A DNA stretch of 42,713 nucleotides from Clostridia bacterium (GTDB lineage Bacteria > Bacillota > Clostridia > Oscillospirales > Acutalibacteraceae), in the NCBI GenBank assembly GCA_017521925.1, contig JAFXBG010000019.1:1-42713 (forward strand), written 5' to 3'. Below, piece after piece: positions 31,674 to 40,164 of the stretch. The notes beneath the pieces are model-generated. The model was not told the DNA's origin. It saw only the letters and a list, made by a program, of their open reading frames with translations, and searched no databases. The translations under genes were made by a program, and so were the position numbers. The first letter of the stretch is position 1, and the number at the start of each line of letters is the position of its first letter.

Positions 31674-33680
31674 ATGAAAGCTTTGATTTTAAATTCGGGT
31701 CTGGGTCACAGAATGGGCGATATCACCAAAAACCACCCCAAGTGTATGACCGAAATATCCCCCGCCGACACCATACTCAGCCGTCAGCTTAAGCTGTGTG
31801 CAAATATGGGAATAGCCGACGTTGTAATGACCACAGGATACTTTGACAAGGTACTTACAGATTACTGCGAAAGTCTTAATCTGCCCTTAAACATAACCTT
31901 TGTCAACAACCCGGTTTACGACACCACCAATTACATATATTCAATCTACTGTGCCAAGGATTATCTTGATGACGAAATTGTTCTTATGCACGGCGATCTG
32001 GTTTTTGAAGGCAGTGTTTTCGATAAAATTGTAAAAAGCGACAAAAGCGTTATGACCGTAAGCTCTACCCTGCCTGTTCCCGAAAAGGATTTTAAGGCTG
32101 TTATCGCAGACGGCAAAATAGAAAAGGTAGGCGTTGAGTTTTTTGAAAATGTTATGGCTGCTCAGCCTCTTTACAAGCTTACCAAAAAAGACTGGAAACT
32201 ATGGCTTGACAAAATAGTTGAATTCTGCGAAAGTGACAACCGCAAATGTTACGCAGAAAATGCTTTTAACGAAATAAGTGATGACTGCTTAATTTATCCC
32301 CTTGATTTTAAGGATGCTCTTTGCGCAGAAATTGATACACCGGAGGATTTGAAAATGGTAAGTGATATGCTTAAAAACGCAGAAGACCGTACAGTTTACA
32401 TGTGCTTCTCTACCGATATTATTCATTCGGGCCATATTGCAATCATCAACAAAGCCCAGTCTTTGGGAAAACTCATTGTAGGCGTGCTTTCAGACGAGGC
32501 TGTGGCAAGCTACAAACGCTTTCCCCTGCTTCCTTTTGAGGAAAGAAAAACTATTGTAGAAAACATCAGCGGTGTTTACAAGGTTGTAGAGCAGAAAGAA
32601 TTAAGCTATGCTGAAAACCTTAAGGCATTAAAGCCTGACTTTGTTGTGCACGGTGACGATTGGAAAGAAGGTTTCCAGAAATCAATCCGCTCAGAGGTTA
32701 TTGACATACTCTCCGCTCAGGGCGGCGAGCTTGTGGAATACCCCTACAACAAAGACCAGAAATATGCCGAGCTTGAAGCAAGTGCAAGAGCAGAGCTTGC
32801 TATGCCTGACAAAAGACGTGCAAGACTTAAAAAGCTTATTAATATGAAAGGTCTTGTAACCGCTATTGAGGCTCACTCAGGCATTACAGGTCTTATTGCA
32901 GAAAAAACCACTGTTCTGCAGGACGGCAAAACCTATCAGTTTGATGCTATGTGGGTTTCAAGCCTTTGCGACAGTACCGCCAAGGGCAAGCCCGACATTG
33001 AGCTTGTTGATATGACATCCCGCTTCAGAACCATTGACGATATTATGGAGGTTACAACAAAACCCATTATCTTTGACGGTGACACAGGCGGACTTACAGA
33101 ACACTTTGTTTACACCGTAAAGAGCCTTGAGCGTATGGGTGTTTCTATGGTAATTATCGAGGACAAAACAGGTCTTAAGAAAAACTCCCTGTTCGGCACC
33201 GAGGTAGCCCAGACCCAGGACTCCATTGAGAATTTCTGCGAAAAAATCAAGGCAGGCAAAAAAGCTCAGAAAACCAAGGACTTTATGATTTGTGCAAGAA
33301 TCGAAAGCCTTATTCTTGAGCAGGGTATGGAGGACGCACTCACTCGTGCATTTGCTTTCTCAAAGGCAGGTGCAGATGCAATTATGATTCACTCCCGAAA
33401 GAAAGACCCCGCAGAGATTTTTGAGTTTGTTGAAAAATTCCGCAAGGAAAATGCAACAACCCCCGTTGTAGTTGTGCCTACTTCCTTTAACTCTGTTACA
33501 GAGCAAGAGTTCAAAGACAGAGGCGTTAACGTTGTAATTTACGCAAACCAGCTTACCCGAAGCGGTTTCCCTGCAATGCAGAACGTGGCAAAAACCATTC
33601 TTACCAACCACAGAGCAAAAGAAGCTGACGATATGTGTATGTCCATTAAAGAAATCATCACTCTTATTCCGGAGGAATAA
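31674..33680 (+). CDS. pepM: Three-domain fusion: LicC/PntC-like nucleotidyltransferase, cytidylyltransferase, PEP mutase
   Basis: This 668-aa protein joins three enzymes. Residues 1-235 are a LicC/PntC-like nucleotidyltransferase (LILNSGLGHRMGDITKNHPK; DEIVLMHGDLVF). Residues 238-365 are a second, Rossmann-type cytidylyltransferase with the HxGH motif at 251-254 (HSGH) and GVLSDEAVASYKR. Residues 385-668 are phosphoenolpyruvate mutase of the isocitrate-lyase superfamily, with DGDTGG (468-473) and the diagnostic EDKxxxxxNS motif at 496-505, which makes phosphonopyruvate. The order suggests that the C-P bond is formed and a downstream phosphonate is then activated with CTP. ATG 31674 has AAGGAG 8 nt upstream; an ATG at 31629 precedes that site. 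The ADH and decarboxylase genes follow without gaps. Confidence 0.92.
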   Translation: MKALILNSGLGHRMGDITKNHPKCMTEISPADTILSRQLKLCANMGIADVVMTTGYFDKVLTDYCESLNLPLNITFVNNPVYDTTNYIYSIYCAKDYLDDEIVLMHGDLVFEGSVFDKIVKSDKSVMTVSSTLPVPEKDFKAVIADGKIEKVGVEFFENVMAAQPLYKLTKKDWKLWLDKIVEFCESDNRKCYAENAFNEISDDCLIYPLDFKDALCAEIDTPEDLKMVSDMLKNAEDRTVYMCFSTDIIHSGHIAIINKAQSLGKLIVGVLSDEAVASYKRFPLLPFEERKTIVENISGVYKVVEQKELSYAENLKALKPDFVVHGDDWKEGFQKSIRSEVIDILSAQGGELVEYPYNKDQKYAELEASARAELAMPDKRRARLKKLINMKGLVTAIEAHSGITGLIAEKTTVLQDGKTYQFDAMWVSSLCDSTAKGKPDIELVDMTSRFRTIDDIMEVTTKPIIFDGDTGGLTEHFVYTVKSLERMGVSMVIIEDKTGLKKNSLFGTEVAQTQDSIENFCEKIKAGKKAQKTKDFMICARIESLILEQGMEDALTRAFAFSKAGADAIMIHSRKKDPAEIFEFVEKFRKENATTPVVVVPTSFNSVTEQEFKDRGVNVVIYANQLTRSGFPAMQNVAKTILTNHRAKEADDMCMSIKEIITLIPEE

Positions 33681-33682
33681 TT

Positions 33683-34789
33683 TTGAGCCAGATTATAATC
33701 GGCGGCAAAAACGCCATAAAAAACCTTAACGATGTCCTTAATAATCTTAATGCCAAAAAGCTTCTTCTGGTATGCGACAGCTCCTTTGATTTTCTTAATA
33801 TCAAAGAGGATATTTTAAGCCTTAATGTTCCTATGATTACGTTTTCTGACTTTACTCCCAATCCTCTTTATGAAGATGTCAAAAAGGGCGTAGAGCTTTT
33901 TCGCAGCGAAAACTGCGACGTTATTTTAGCGGTTGGCGGAGGTTCAAGCATAGACGTTGCCAAATGCATTAAGCTTTTTTCAAAAATGAATGACTCTGAC
34001 ATTTATCTTAATCAGGAATTTAAAGACACAAAAGTGCCTCTTATAGCAATTCCCACAACTGCAGGCACAGGAAGCGAGTCCACCCGATACGCCGTAATTT
34101 ATTACAAAGGACAAAAACAGTCCGTAACCCACCAAAGCATTATTCCCGATGTGGCTCTGCTTCATTTTGAGGTATTAAAAACCCTGCCCCTGTATCAGAA
34201 AAAATGCACCCTTTTGGATGCACTGTGCCAGGGTGTTGAGTCCTGGTGGTCGGTAAACTCTACTGACGAGAGTAAAAAAATATCAGAAAAAGCCGTTAAA
34301 GCTATAATTAAATATACAAAACCATATTTAGAGGGTGACAAGGATGCTGCCGAGCAGATTATGCTGGCATCTAACCTGGCAGGTCAGGCTATAAACATTA
34401 CCCAGACCACCGCCGCCCACGCAATGAGCTATAAGCTTACATCTCTTTACAAAATCCCCCACGGCCACGCGGCGGCTGTTTGTCTGCCTGAAGTATGGCA
34501 ATATATGATAGAAAACAGCGGACTCTGCATAGACCCCAGAGGAAAAGCTTACCTTGAAAGCATTTTTGCAGAAATAGCCTGCGCTTTGGGTTTTGAATCT
34601 CCGGCAGACGCAGTAAAAGGCATAAAAGCTTTTCTTAAAGAGCTTGAAATCTTTTTGCCTGCTGCCAACAATCGTACAGAGGAGCTTGAACTTCTTGCTA
34701 AGTCCGTCAACCCCGTACGCCTTGGCAACAACCCCGTAAAGCTTACTGAAGATGTGCTTTACAGCTTATATGAAAGGATTGTAAACTAA
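33683..34789 (+). CDS. Iron-type alcohol dehydrogenase, probable phosphonoacetaldehyde reductase
   Basis: The 368-aa protein belongs to the iron-containing (group III) alcohol dehydrogenases: GGGSSIDVAKCIK binds the nucleotide and TAGTGSE is conserved. Of the four usual metal ligands, D179, H246 and H260 (in IPHGHAA) are present, but the position four residues after the Asp is Gln183 (DALCQ) instead of His. Between PEP mutase and phosphonopyruvate decarboxylase, the likely reaction is reduction of phosphonoacetaldehyde to 2-hydroxyethylphosphonate, as for PhpC. The start is TTG at 33683, supported by GGAGG 7 nt upstream. It overlaps the next gene by one base (TAATG). Confidence 0.88.
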   Translation: MSQIIIGGKNAIKNLNDVLNNLNAKKLLLVCDSSFDFLNIKEDILSLNVPMITFSDFTPNPLYEDVKKGVELFRSENCDVILAVGGGSSIDVAKCIKLFSKMNDSDIYLNQEFKDTKVPLIAIPTTAGTGSESTRYAVIYYKGQKQSVTHQSIIPDVALLHFEVLKTLPLYQKKCTLLDALCQGVESWWSVNSTDESKKISEKAVKAIIKYTKPYLEGDKDAAEQIMLASNLAGQAINITQTTAAHAMSYKLTSLYKIPHGHAAAVCLPEVWQYMIENSGLCIDPRGKAYLESIFAEIACALGFESPADAVKGIKAFLKELEIFLPAANNRTEELELLAKSVNPVRLGNNPVKLTEDVLYSLYERIVN

Positions 34790-35895
34790 TGAAACTTGAC
34801 TTTCTTAATGAATTTGAATTTTTTACAGGTGTCCCTGATTCTCAGCTTAAACCCCTTTGCAACTATCTTATGGACACCTACGGAATTTCCGATAAACATA
34901 TAATTGCCGCTAATGAGGGAAACGCAGTAGCACTTGCCGCAGGCTATCACCTTGCAACAGGCAAAACACCTGTGGTTTATATGCAGAACAGCGGTATAGG
35001 CAATATAATAAACCCTGTGGCATCTCTTATGAACGACAAGGTTTACGGTATTCCCTGCGTGTTTATTGTAGGCTGGAGAGGTGAGCCCGGTGTTAAAGAC
35101 GAGCCTCAGCACATTTATCAGGGCGAAGTTACAGTTAAGCTTTTGGAGGATATGGACATCCGCACCTTTATTATAGGCAAAGATACCACCGAAGAAGAGC
35201 TTAATACCAAAATGGCAGAGTTCAGGGAGCTTCTGAGCATTGGCAAGCAAGTTGCCTTTATCGTTCGCAAAGGCGCTTTAGAGTGCGACGCAAATGTTAA
35301 ATACGAAAATTCAAACACAATGGTGCGTGAGGATATTATCCGCCATATTACAGATGTTACCGGCGAGGATATTATAGTTTCCACCACAGGCAAGGCGTCA
35401 CGCGAGCTTTTTGAAATAAGAGAAGCAAAAGCTCAGCCTCACGGCAGCGACTTTCTTACAGTTGGCTCAATGGGCCATTCTTCCTCCATTGCCCTTGGAA
35501 TTGCACTTCAGAAACCTGAGAAAAAAATCTGGATTATTGACGGCGACGGTGCAGCACTTATGCACTTGGGATCTATGGCGGTGCTTGGTGCAAATGCTCC
35601 CACAAACGTTGTACATATCATAATCAACAACAGCGCCCACGAAACCGTAGGCGGTATGCCAACAGTTGCCGAAAAGCTTGATTTGGTAAAAATCGCAGAG
35701 GGTTCAGGCTATCCAAAAGCTATTAGTGTTGACTCTTTCGAGGCTCTGGACAATGCTCTCAAGGAAGCAAAAAACACCGACTGCCTCAGCCTTATAGAAG
35801 TTAAATGCTCTATAGGCGCAAGAGATGACTTAGGCAGACCCACCACCACCGCAATGGATAATAAAATAAACTTTATGAACTGGCTCAAAAAATAA
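34789..35895 (+). CDS. ppd: Phosphonopyruvate decarboxylase
   Basis: The 368-aa thiamine-diphosphate enzyme converts phosphonopyruvate to phosphonoacetaldehyde and CO2, pulling the unfavourable PEP mutase step forward. The N-terminal domain carries the catalytic Glu (E43 in AANEGNAVALAAGY). The C-terminal TPP domain has the GDG motif in IWIIDGDGAALMHLGSMAVL and the NNSAHETVGG segment that follows it. The length matches Ppd proteins in phosphonate clusters (about 370-400), shorter than generic acetolactate synthase relatives. The start overlaps the ADH stop codon. The gene ends just before a bidirectional terminator. Confidence 0.95.
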   Translation: MKLDFLNEFEFFTGVPDSQLKPLCNYLMDTYGISDKHIIAANEGNAVALAAGYHLATGKTPVVYMQNSGIGNIINPVASLMNDKVYGIPCVFIVGWRGEPGVKDEPQHIYQGEVTVKLLEDMDIRTFIIGKDTTEEELNTKMAEFRELLSIGKQVAFIVRKGALECDANVKYENSNTMVREDIIRHITDVTGEDIIVSTTGKASRELFEIREAKAQPHGSDFLTVGSMGHSSSIALGIALQKPEKKIWIIDGDGAALMHLGSMAVLGANAPTNVVHIIINNSAHETVGGMPTVAEKLDLVKIAEGSGYPKAISVDSFEALDNALKEAKNTDCLSLIEVKCSIGARDDLGRPTTTAMDNKINFMNWLKK

Positions 35896-35910
35896 ACAGA
35901 CATAAAATAA

Positions 35911-35948
35911 CGGCTCCCTTTTATTTAGCTAAAGGGAGCCGATTTTTA
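35911..35948. terminator. Bidirectional terminator between converging operons
   Basis: The perfect 11-bp stem CGGCTCCCTTT/AAAGGGAGCCG (35911-35921 with 35931-35941) has T-rich sequence on the plus side (ATTTTTATT) and a weaker run on the minus side. It ends both the phosphonate operon and the YidC-TagF transcript. Confidence 0.9.
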
Positions 35949-38042
35949 TTATTTCTTTTTCTGTTTTTCAACAATGCGGTTGTAGATGTACTTAGCACCC
36001 TCAAGACCGCTGTGACCGATGTTAAAGATATTGCGGTTAAGTGCCTCTGTGATTTTTTCGCTGTATTTCTCAGGATTTCCCAGAAGCTCAGCCACGGTTT
36101 CTCCTGTTTTGCCAACTTCATCCATCTCAAGAGAAACACCAACCTGGTCTTTCCAAGATATTTCTACAGGAACGCAGGAAAGTATTTTATAATTGGGATT
36201 AAGCACCTTCATGGTGGTGTTTATAAACAAAGTAGGCTTTTTGGTAGCATATGAAAATTCGTAAGCAATACCCGACCAGTCGGTAATAAGCAGGTCGGAT
36301 TCCCAGATTGTGCGGTTTGATGAAAAATCAAGCTCAATCTCAAAATCCTCGCCCACTTCGTTTTTATACTTCTCTACAATGGCATCCATCTTACCCTTGA
36401 AACGCTTAACGTATTCAGGGTGGGGACGGATAATAACCTTGTTGCCCTTGTGTAAAAGCTGAGGGAGAATTTCGTCTAAGCAGGAATCAAAGATATTATC
36501 CTCCTGCCAGGACGGAGCAATAAGAATCTGCTTTTGAGGTTTCTCGGTTTTCTCCATTTTGCCGTACATATCAATAAGGTTATCAATAACACCAAATCCC
36601 ACGGGTACAAGGTTCTTTTCCTTAAGATTTCTTACCTTTTCGGCTTCTCTTATCTCATCTACCTGATGAGGACCAACACAGAAAATTGTATCAAAGTTAT
36701 CGTGAGCATCCTCTTTAACGCACATATGTGTGCTTGTAGGAGCATGGAAGGTATAAATATACTCAATATCCTTCTTGACGTAAGAACGCTTGATATGCAG
36801 AGAGTCAAGCTCAGGAGTAGTCATAACCACAATATCGGCATCCATCTTCATCATAAATGTAATGATTTTCTTGGGACCGATGTAATAAGCTTTAATCTTA
36901 GGCTCTTTTTCTGCCTTCTCAAAAATTTTATCGTTGGGGTCGTTGGTTACATAGTGTATTGTAACATTTGTATTTTTAAGGAGAGCCTCGATAATATTCT
37001 CAAAATACTTGTAAAAACCGCTTTTCTCAGAAAAGAAAACAAGGTGTTTGTTTGTAATTGAGAAGAAACGCTTGTAGTCAGCCTTTTCGCGTTTGGCGTT
37101 GGGGTCTTTTGCAAAAAGTCCCTTTTTCTCACCGCCAAGGGCATTAAGAGCCGCAAGTTCTTTACGGCTTGCCTCAAGTTCTTCATAGTCAACGTAATTT
37201 TTAGGGGGGATAACCGCGTTAAGCAACAGAATCTGCAACACACCGAAAAGGTTGCTTGCCATCCAGTAAAGAGCAACACCGGCAGGAACAAAGAAACCAA
37301 GGTAAAGCGAAAGCACAACAGAAAAAATCATTGTGCCGTATTTGTTTGCCTTGCTCTGCTCTGACTGAAGAACATTGATTTTGTTCTGCATATGGCACAA
37401 GAACCAGGAGGAAAGACCTGCAAGCAACGGAGCTAAAATTGCTACAAAATCGGTTTTCATAGCCTCTGCAGGGGTCCAGGAAAGGTCAAACCCGAAAAAG
37501 TCAAGGTCAAAGTCCCTGGCGTTATTAACTGCAAGATTAGCCTCATCGCTCTTACCTGCAAAATCTGCATATTGCTGAGGATTTTCCTGCACTGCATTAA
37601 CAAGATAAATTTCTGCGTAGTTGCTTTCGGTATCTACATCTGCAACCTCGTACATTTCGTTTACAACCTCATCAGGTGTATGGAAAACATACTGGAAGGG
37701 GTGATAAATTACAGCTACCACACCTAAAAGCAGAACAATCTGAATTGCAAGGGGTACCAGACTTGCCATAGGGCGGTACTTCTGCTCTTTAAAAAGCTTT
37801 GACTGCTCCTCTGCAATTCTTTCGCTGTCGCCAAAGAATTTTGCCTTAAGCCTGTTGATGGCAGGCTGAATTTTCACCATTTTGATAGAGTTCTTATGAA
37901 CCCAGATACCTACAGGCAAAATAACAATTTTAGTAAGCAGTGTAAACAGCAGAATTGCCAGTCCGTAATCTGAGAAAAGAAAATGGCACAACTGCATTAT
38001 GTACCCAAGAGGCACACCTAAAATATCAGTTAAAAATTCCAT
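35949..38042 (-). CDS. Fusion of YidC/Oxa1 membrane domain with CDP-glycerol glycerophosphotransferase (TagF-like)
   Basis: The 697-aa protein begins with a YidC/Oxa1-type membrane domain (about 1-290). Its first helix segment is YGLAILLFTLLTKIVILPVG, followed by KIQPAINRLKAKFFGD in the cytoplasmic hairpin and further helices near 95-120, 185-210 and 230-275, including AGVALYWMASNLFGVLQILL. A charged linker (about 290-330) leads to a GT-B glycerophosphotransferase domain (about 330-690), with IYTFHAPTSTHM, PSWQEDNIFDS, IIRPHPEYVKRF and LITDWSGIAYEFSYATKKP, matching TagB/TagF enzymes that polymerise glycerol phosphate from CDP-glycerol. No frameshift separates the halves, so the fusion is real in this sequence. 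It lies 18 bp after the LTA-synthase-like gene. Confidence 0.93.
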   Translation of the reverse strand: MEFLTDILGVPLGYIMQLCHFLFSDYGLAILLFTLLTKIVILPVGIWVHKNSIKMVKIQPAINRLKAKFFGDSERIAEEQSKLFKEQKYRPMASLVPLAIQIVLLLGVVAVIYHPFQYVFHTPDEVVNEMYEVADVDTESNYAEIYLVNAVQENPQQYADFAGKSDEANLAVNNARDFDLDFFGFDLSWTPAEAMKTDFVAILAPLLAGLSSWFLCHMQNKINVLQSEQSKANKYGTMIFSVVLSLYLGFFVPAGVALYWMASNLFGVLQILLLNAVIPPKNYVDYEELEASRKELAALNALGGEKKGLFAKDPNAKREKADYKRFFSITNKHLVFFSEKSGFYKYFENIIEALLKNTNVTIHYVTNDPNDKIFEKAEKEPKIKAYYIGPKKIITFMMKMDADIVVMTTPELDSLHIKRSYVKKDIEYIYTFHAPTSTHMCVKEDAHDNFDTIFCVGPHQVDEIREAEKVRNLKEKNLVPVGFGVIDNLIDMYGKMEKTEKPQKQILIAPSWQEDNIFDSCLDEILPQLLHKGNKVIIRPHPEYVKRFKGKMDAIVEKYKNEVGEDFEIELDFSSNRTIWESDLLITDWSGIAYEFSYATKKPTLFINTTMKVLNPNYKILSCVPVEISWKDQVGVSLEMDEVGKTGETVAELLGNPEKYSEKITEALNRNIFNIGHSGLEGAKYIYNRIVEKQKKK

Positions 38043-38060
38043 TATGTAACCTTCTTAACT

Positions 38061-39842
38061 TTATTTGTAAATATATCCGATGGGGTGTCTTTCCTTAATC
38101 TGCCAGTTTGCAAAATCAGAGGCAGGACCTGTAATTTCGTATTCAACAATTTCGTCCTGATTTTCTTCGTTAACCTTAATAGATTTTTCGAAGAGATATT
38201 TACGGGTAAGCACCTCGTTCTCACCGATTTCGGAGTATGCTCTGCCGTAATCTGTGTCAGTAGCAATGCCTGCAGACTTAATGATAGTGGGCATAAGGTT
38301 TGCCTGGCATACAGGAGCCTTTGACTCAACCATAGGAGTACCTGACTTGCCCTTTTCCTTAACCATAAGGCTTGTAATTCTGGGTGAGGGTACGTCCTTT
38401 GTATCATAAAGGGCAGACGCGTGGTCGCCTGTGATGATAATTGTAGCATCCTCATAAAGTCCCTTTGCCTTAAGCTCGGCAATGTACTCTTTGATAATCT
38501 TGAAGATAGCTCTTGTCTGCTGCAGGGATGTTGCGTTACCGTCGCCTACATTCTCTACATTCTCATTAAGATTAAAGGGAGAGTGACAACCTCTTAAATG
38601 GATAAATGAGAAATTCTTGTCACCCTTTGCAGTAAGTCCGCCTGCCTCTTTGAAAGCATTATAGAAAGCTGCATCATCGTGGCTGTAAAGCTCTGCCGCA
38701 CCTTCCTGTGCTGCCAGACCGACAAAAGAATTTGTAGATATACCTACTGCATATTTTGTAATATCGGGACCAAAGTTATATGCTGAATAACTTATCATAG
38801 CACTTACAAGACCCATGGGATTTGTAAGCTTTGCAGAATCACTGGCAGAAGCCTTGTTGTCAACAAAGTCACCGATATCATTTGCGTCATCGTAAACATA
38901 GAAATTGGTTGTATAAAGGTTTACATCATACCCTGCGTCTGCAACATCCTTAAGGAAGGTACCCTCTGTATATGCTTTTTTAAGGTACTCTGTACGTGTG
39001 GCTGAAAAATCGTTTTCAACTCCTGTAAGAATAGATGTAACTGCGGGATATGTACGTGCATAAAGAGAAATGTTGTCTGTGTAAGATGTAAAGCCGTCAA
39101 AATCCGCAAAGAAGTTGGAGTCAAAGGCTTTGTACTCGTTGTAGTAGCTTATGTCAAAGCGGTCTACAATAAATACAATTATGTTGTCCTTCTTTGAAAC
39201 ACTGAACATATTTTTTGTAGAAAGATATGCTTTGCCTGATGTTTCTTCGGGGGCGTTGAGGATAGTTTCCAGAAGGCCTGCACCCTGCATTGCAAACACC
39301 AATACCAAAAGGTAAACAACAACCATTTTGGCAATACCGCCTACTTTTTTAAGCTTACCCTTTGTAAGCAAAGGAGCGCCGATAATAACAACACCCAGTA
39401 AGAGCCATACAATCAGATTGGGAATACCTGCACCGGGCATGGTGCCTGTTTCGTTACCATCGCCGATAAGACCGTTTGTCCAGCCGTTGAAGAAAAGCAC
39501 CTGCAAATATCCGCAAACCAGAAGCCAGGTAATGACACTTACCATAACAGTGTGGATTTTGCCTGTAGCCAGCAGAAGAATTGCACCAATGATTACAAAG
39601 AATATTGCTGCGGCAATAATCATTGCAGGTACTACCATCTGAGCATAAAGGCTGTTGTTCTCAAAAAAGCCTCTGTTGGACTCTGAAAAATAAAATCCCA
39701 AAGGTCCTACAATAAAAAAGCTGAATGAAAAAGCAAAGCTTGCCAGAAGCGAAATAATAATATGCGACTTTGACATTGTGTTTTTCTTTACCTGTGCCTC
39801 ATTCTTTTTGGAGGCAGGCTTTTTGTTAGCCTTTTTAGACAT
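38061..39842 (-). CDS. LTA synthase/sulfatase-like membrane phosphotransferase
   Basis: The 593-aa protein has a Lys-rich cytoplasmic N-terminus, about five membrane helices (residues 27-190) and a large extracellular alkaline-phosphatase-superfamily domain (about 220-593). Active-site features are NIIVFIVDRFD with D227, the likely nucleophile T264 in ARTYPAVTS, HLRGCHSPF, and the metal-binding TGDHAS. Relatives include lipoteichoic acid synthase and the phosphoethanolamine and phosphoglycerol transferases. The gene precedes the YidC-TagF fusion in one operon and converges on the phosphonate genes, so transfer of a glycerol-phosphate or phosphonate unit to a surface polymer is plausible. GGGAGAG precedes the ATG. 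Confidence 0.87.
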   Translation of the reverse strand: MSKKANKKPASKKNEAQVKKNTMSKSHIIISLLASFAFSFSFFIVGPLGFYFSESNRGFFENNSLYAQMVVPAMIIAAAIFFVIIGAILLLATGKIHTVMVSVITWLLVCGYLQVLFFNGWTNGLIGDGNETGTMPGAGIPNLIVWLLLGVVIIGAPLLTKGKLKKVGGIAKMVVVYLLVLVFAMQGAGLLETILNAPEETSGKAYLSTKNMFSVSKKDNIIVFIVDRFDISYYNEYKAFDSNFFADFDGFTSYTDNISLYARTYPAVTSILTGVENDFSATRTEYLKKAYTEGTFLKDVADAGYDVNLYTTNFYVYDDANDIGDFVDNKASASDSAKLTNPMGLVSAMISYSAYNFGPDITKYAVGISTNSFVGLAAQEGAAELYSHDDAAFYNAFKEAGGLTAKGDKNFSFIHLRGCHSPFNLNENVENVGDGNATSLQQTRAIFKIIKEYIAELKAKGLYEDATIIITGDHASALYDTKDVPSPRITSLMVKEKGKSGTPMVESKAPVCQANLMPTIIKSAGIATDTDYGRAYSEIGENEVLTRKYLFEKSIKVNEENQDEIVEYEITGPASDFANWQIKERHPIGYIYK

Positions 39843-39900
39843 TTCACATCTCTCCCTGTTAAAATCATATTTTCGGCATACTATGCCAATTTTACCTTAT

Positions 39901-39929
39901 ATATTAACATATATCACGGAAAAAAACAA
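39901..39929 (-). promoter_or_regulatory. Promoter of the surface-polymer operon
   Basis: TTGTTT (39929-39924), a 17-bp spacer and TAATAT (39906-39901) lie on the minus strand, about 60 bp before the start codon and just beyond the feo terminator. Confidence 0.55.
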
Positions 39930-39930
39930 G

Positions 39931-39974
39931 TAAAAATAAAGCTCCGCTCAGAGATACGAAACTCAGAGCAGAGC
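39931..39974 (-). terminator. feo operon terminator
   Basis: The stem GCTCcGCTCaGAG/CTCaGAGCaGAGC (39941-39953 with 39962-39974), with two mismatches, is followed by TTTATTTTT on the minus strand. Confidence 0.82.
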
Positions 39975-39993
39975 AAAATTTAAAATTAAAGTA

Positions 39994-40149
39994 TTATTTG
40001 GCTTTATGACAGGCATCCTTCATCGCACAGCCTGAACATCCGCAGGAGCAAGAATGCTTGCCTTTTTTCTTATTTATAATTCCTGTAATTACAACGGCAA
40101 GAAAAATCACCGCTATTACACCCAGAACCACCCAGGTCTGCCAATTCAT
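39994..40149 (-). CDS. FeoB-associated Cys-rich membrane protein
   Basis: The 51-aa protein has one N-terminal membrane helix (WVVLGVIAVIFLAVVITGII), a basic stretch NKKKGKHS, and a Cys-rich tail with C34, C36, C38, C41 and C47 (CSCGCSGC then AMKDAC). This is the pattern of the small FeoB-associated proteins found after feoB in Firmicutes, thought to act like FeoC in iron handling; the biochemical role is not established. GGGAGG lies 7 nt before the ATG, and the gene is 15 bp downstream of feoB. Confidence 0.9.
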   Translation of the reverse strand: MNWQTWVVLGVIAVIFLAVVITGIINKKKGKHSCSCGCSGCAMKDACHKAK

Positions 40150-40164
40150 AGGAGAACCTCCCTA

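Noticed and set aside
36534-37061. A 175-codon plus-strand frame opposite the YidC-TagF fusion
   Set aside because: Shadow frame with no domain; the opposite strand encodes conserved glycerophosphotransferase motifs.
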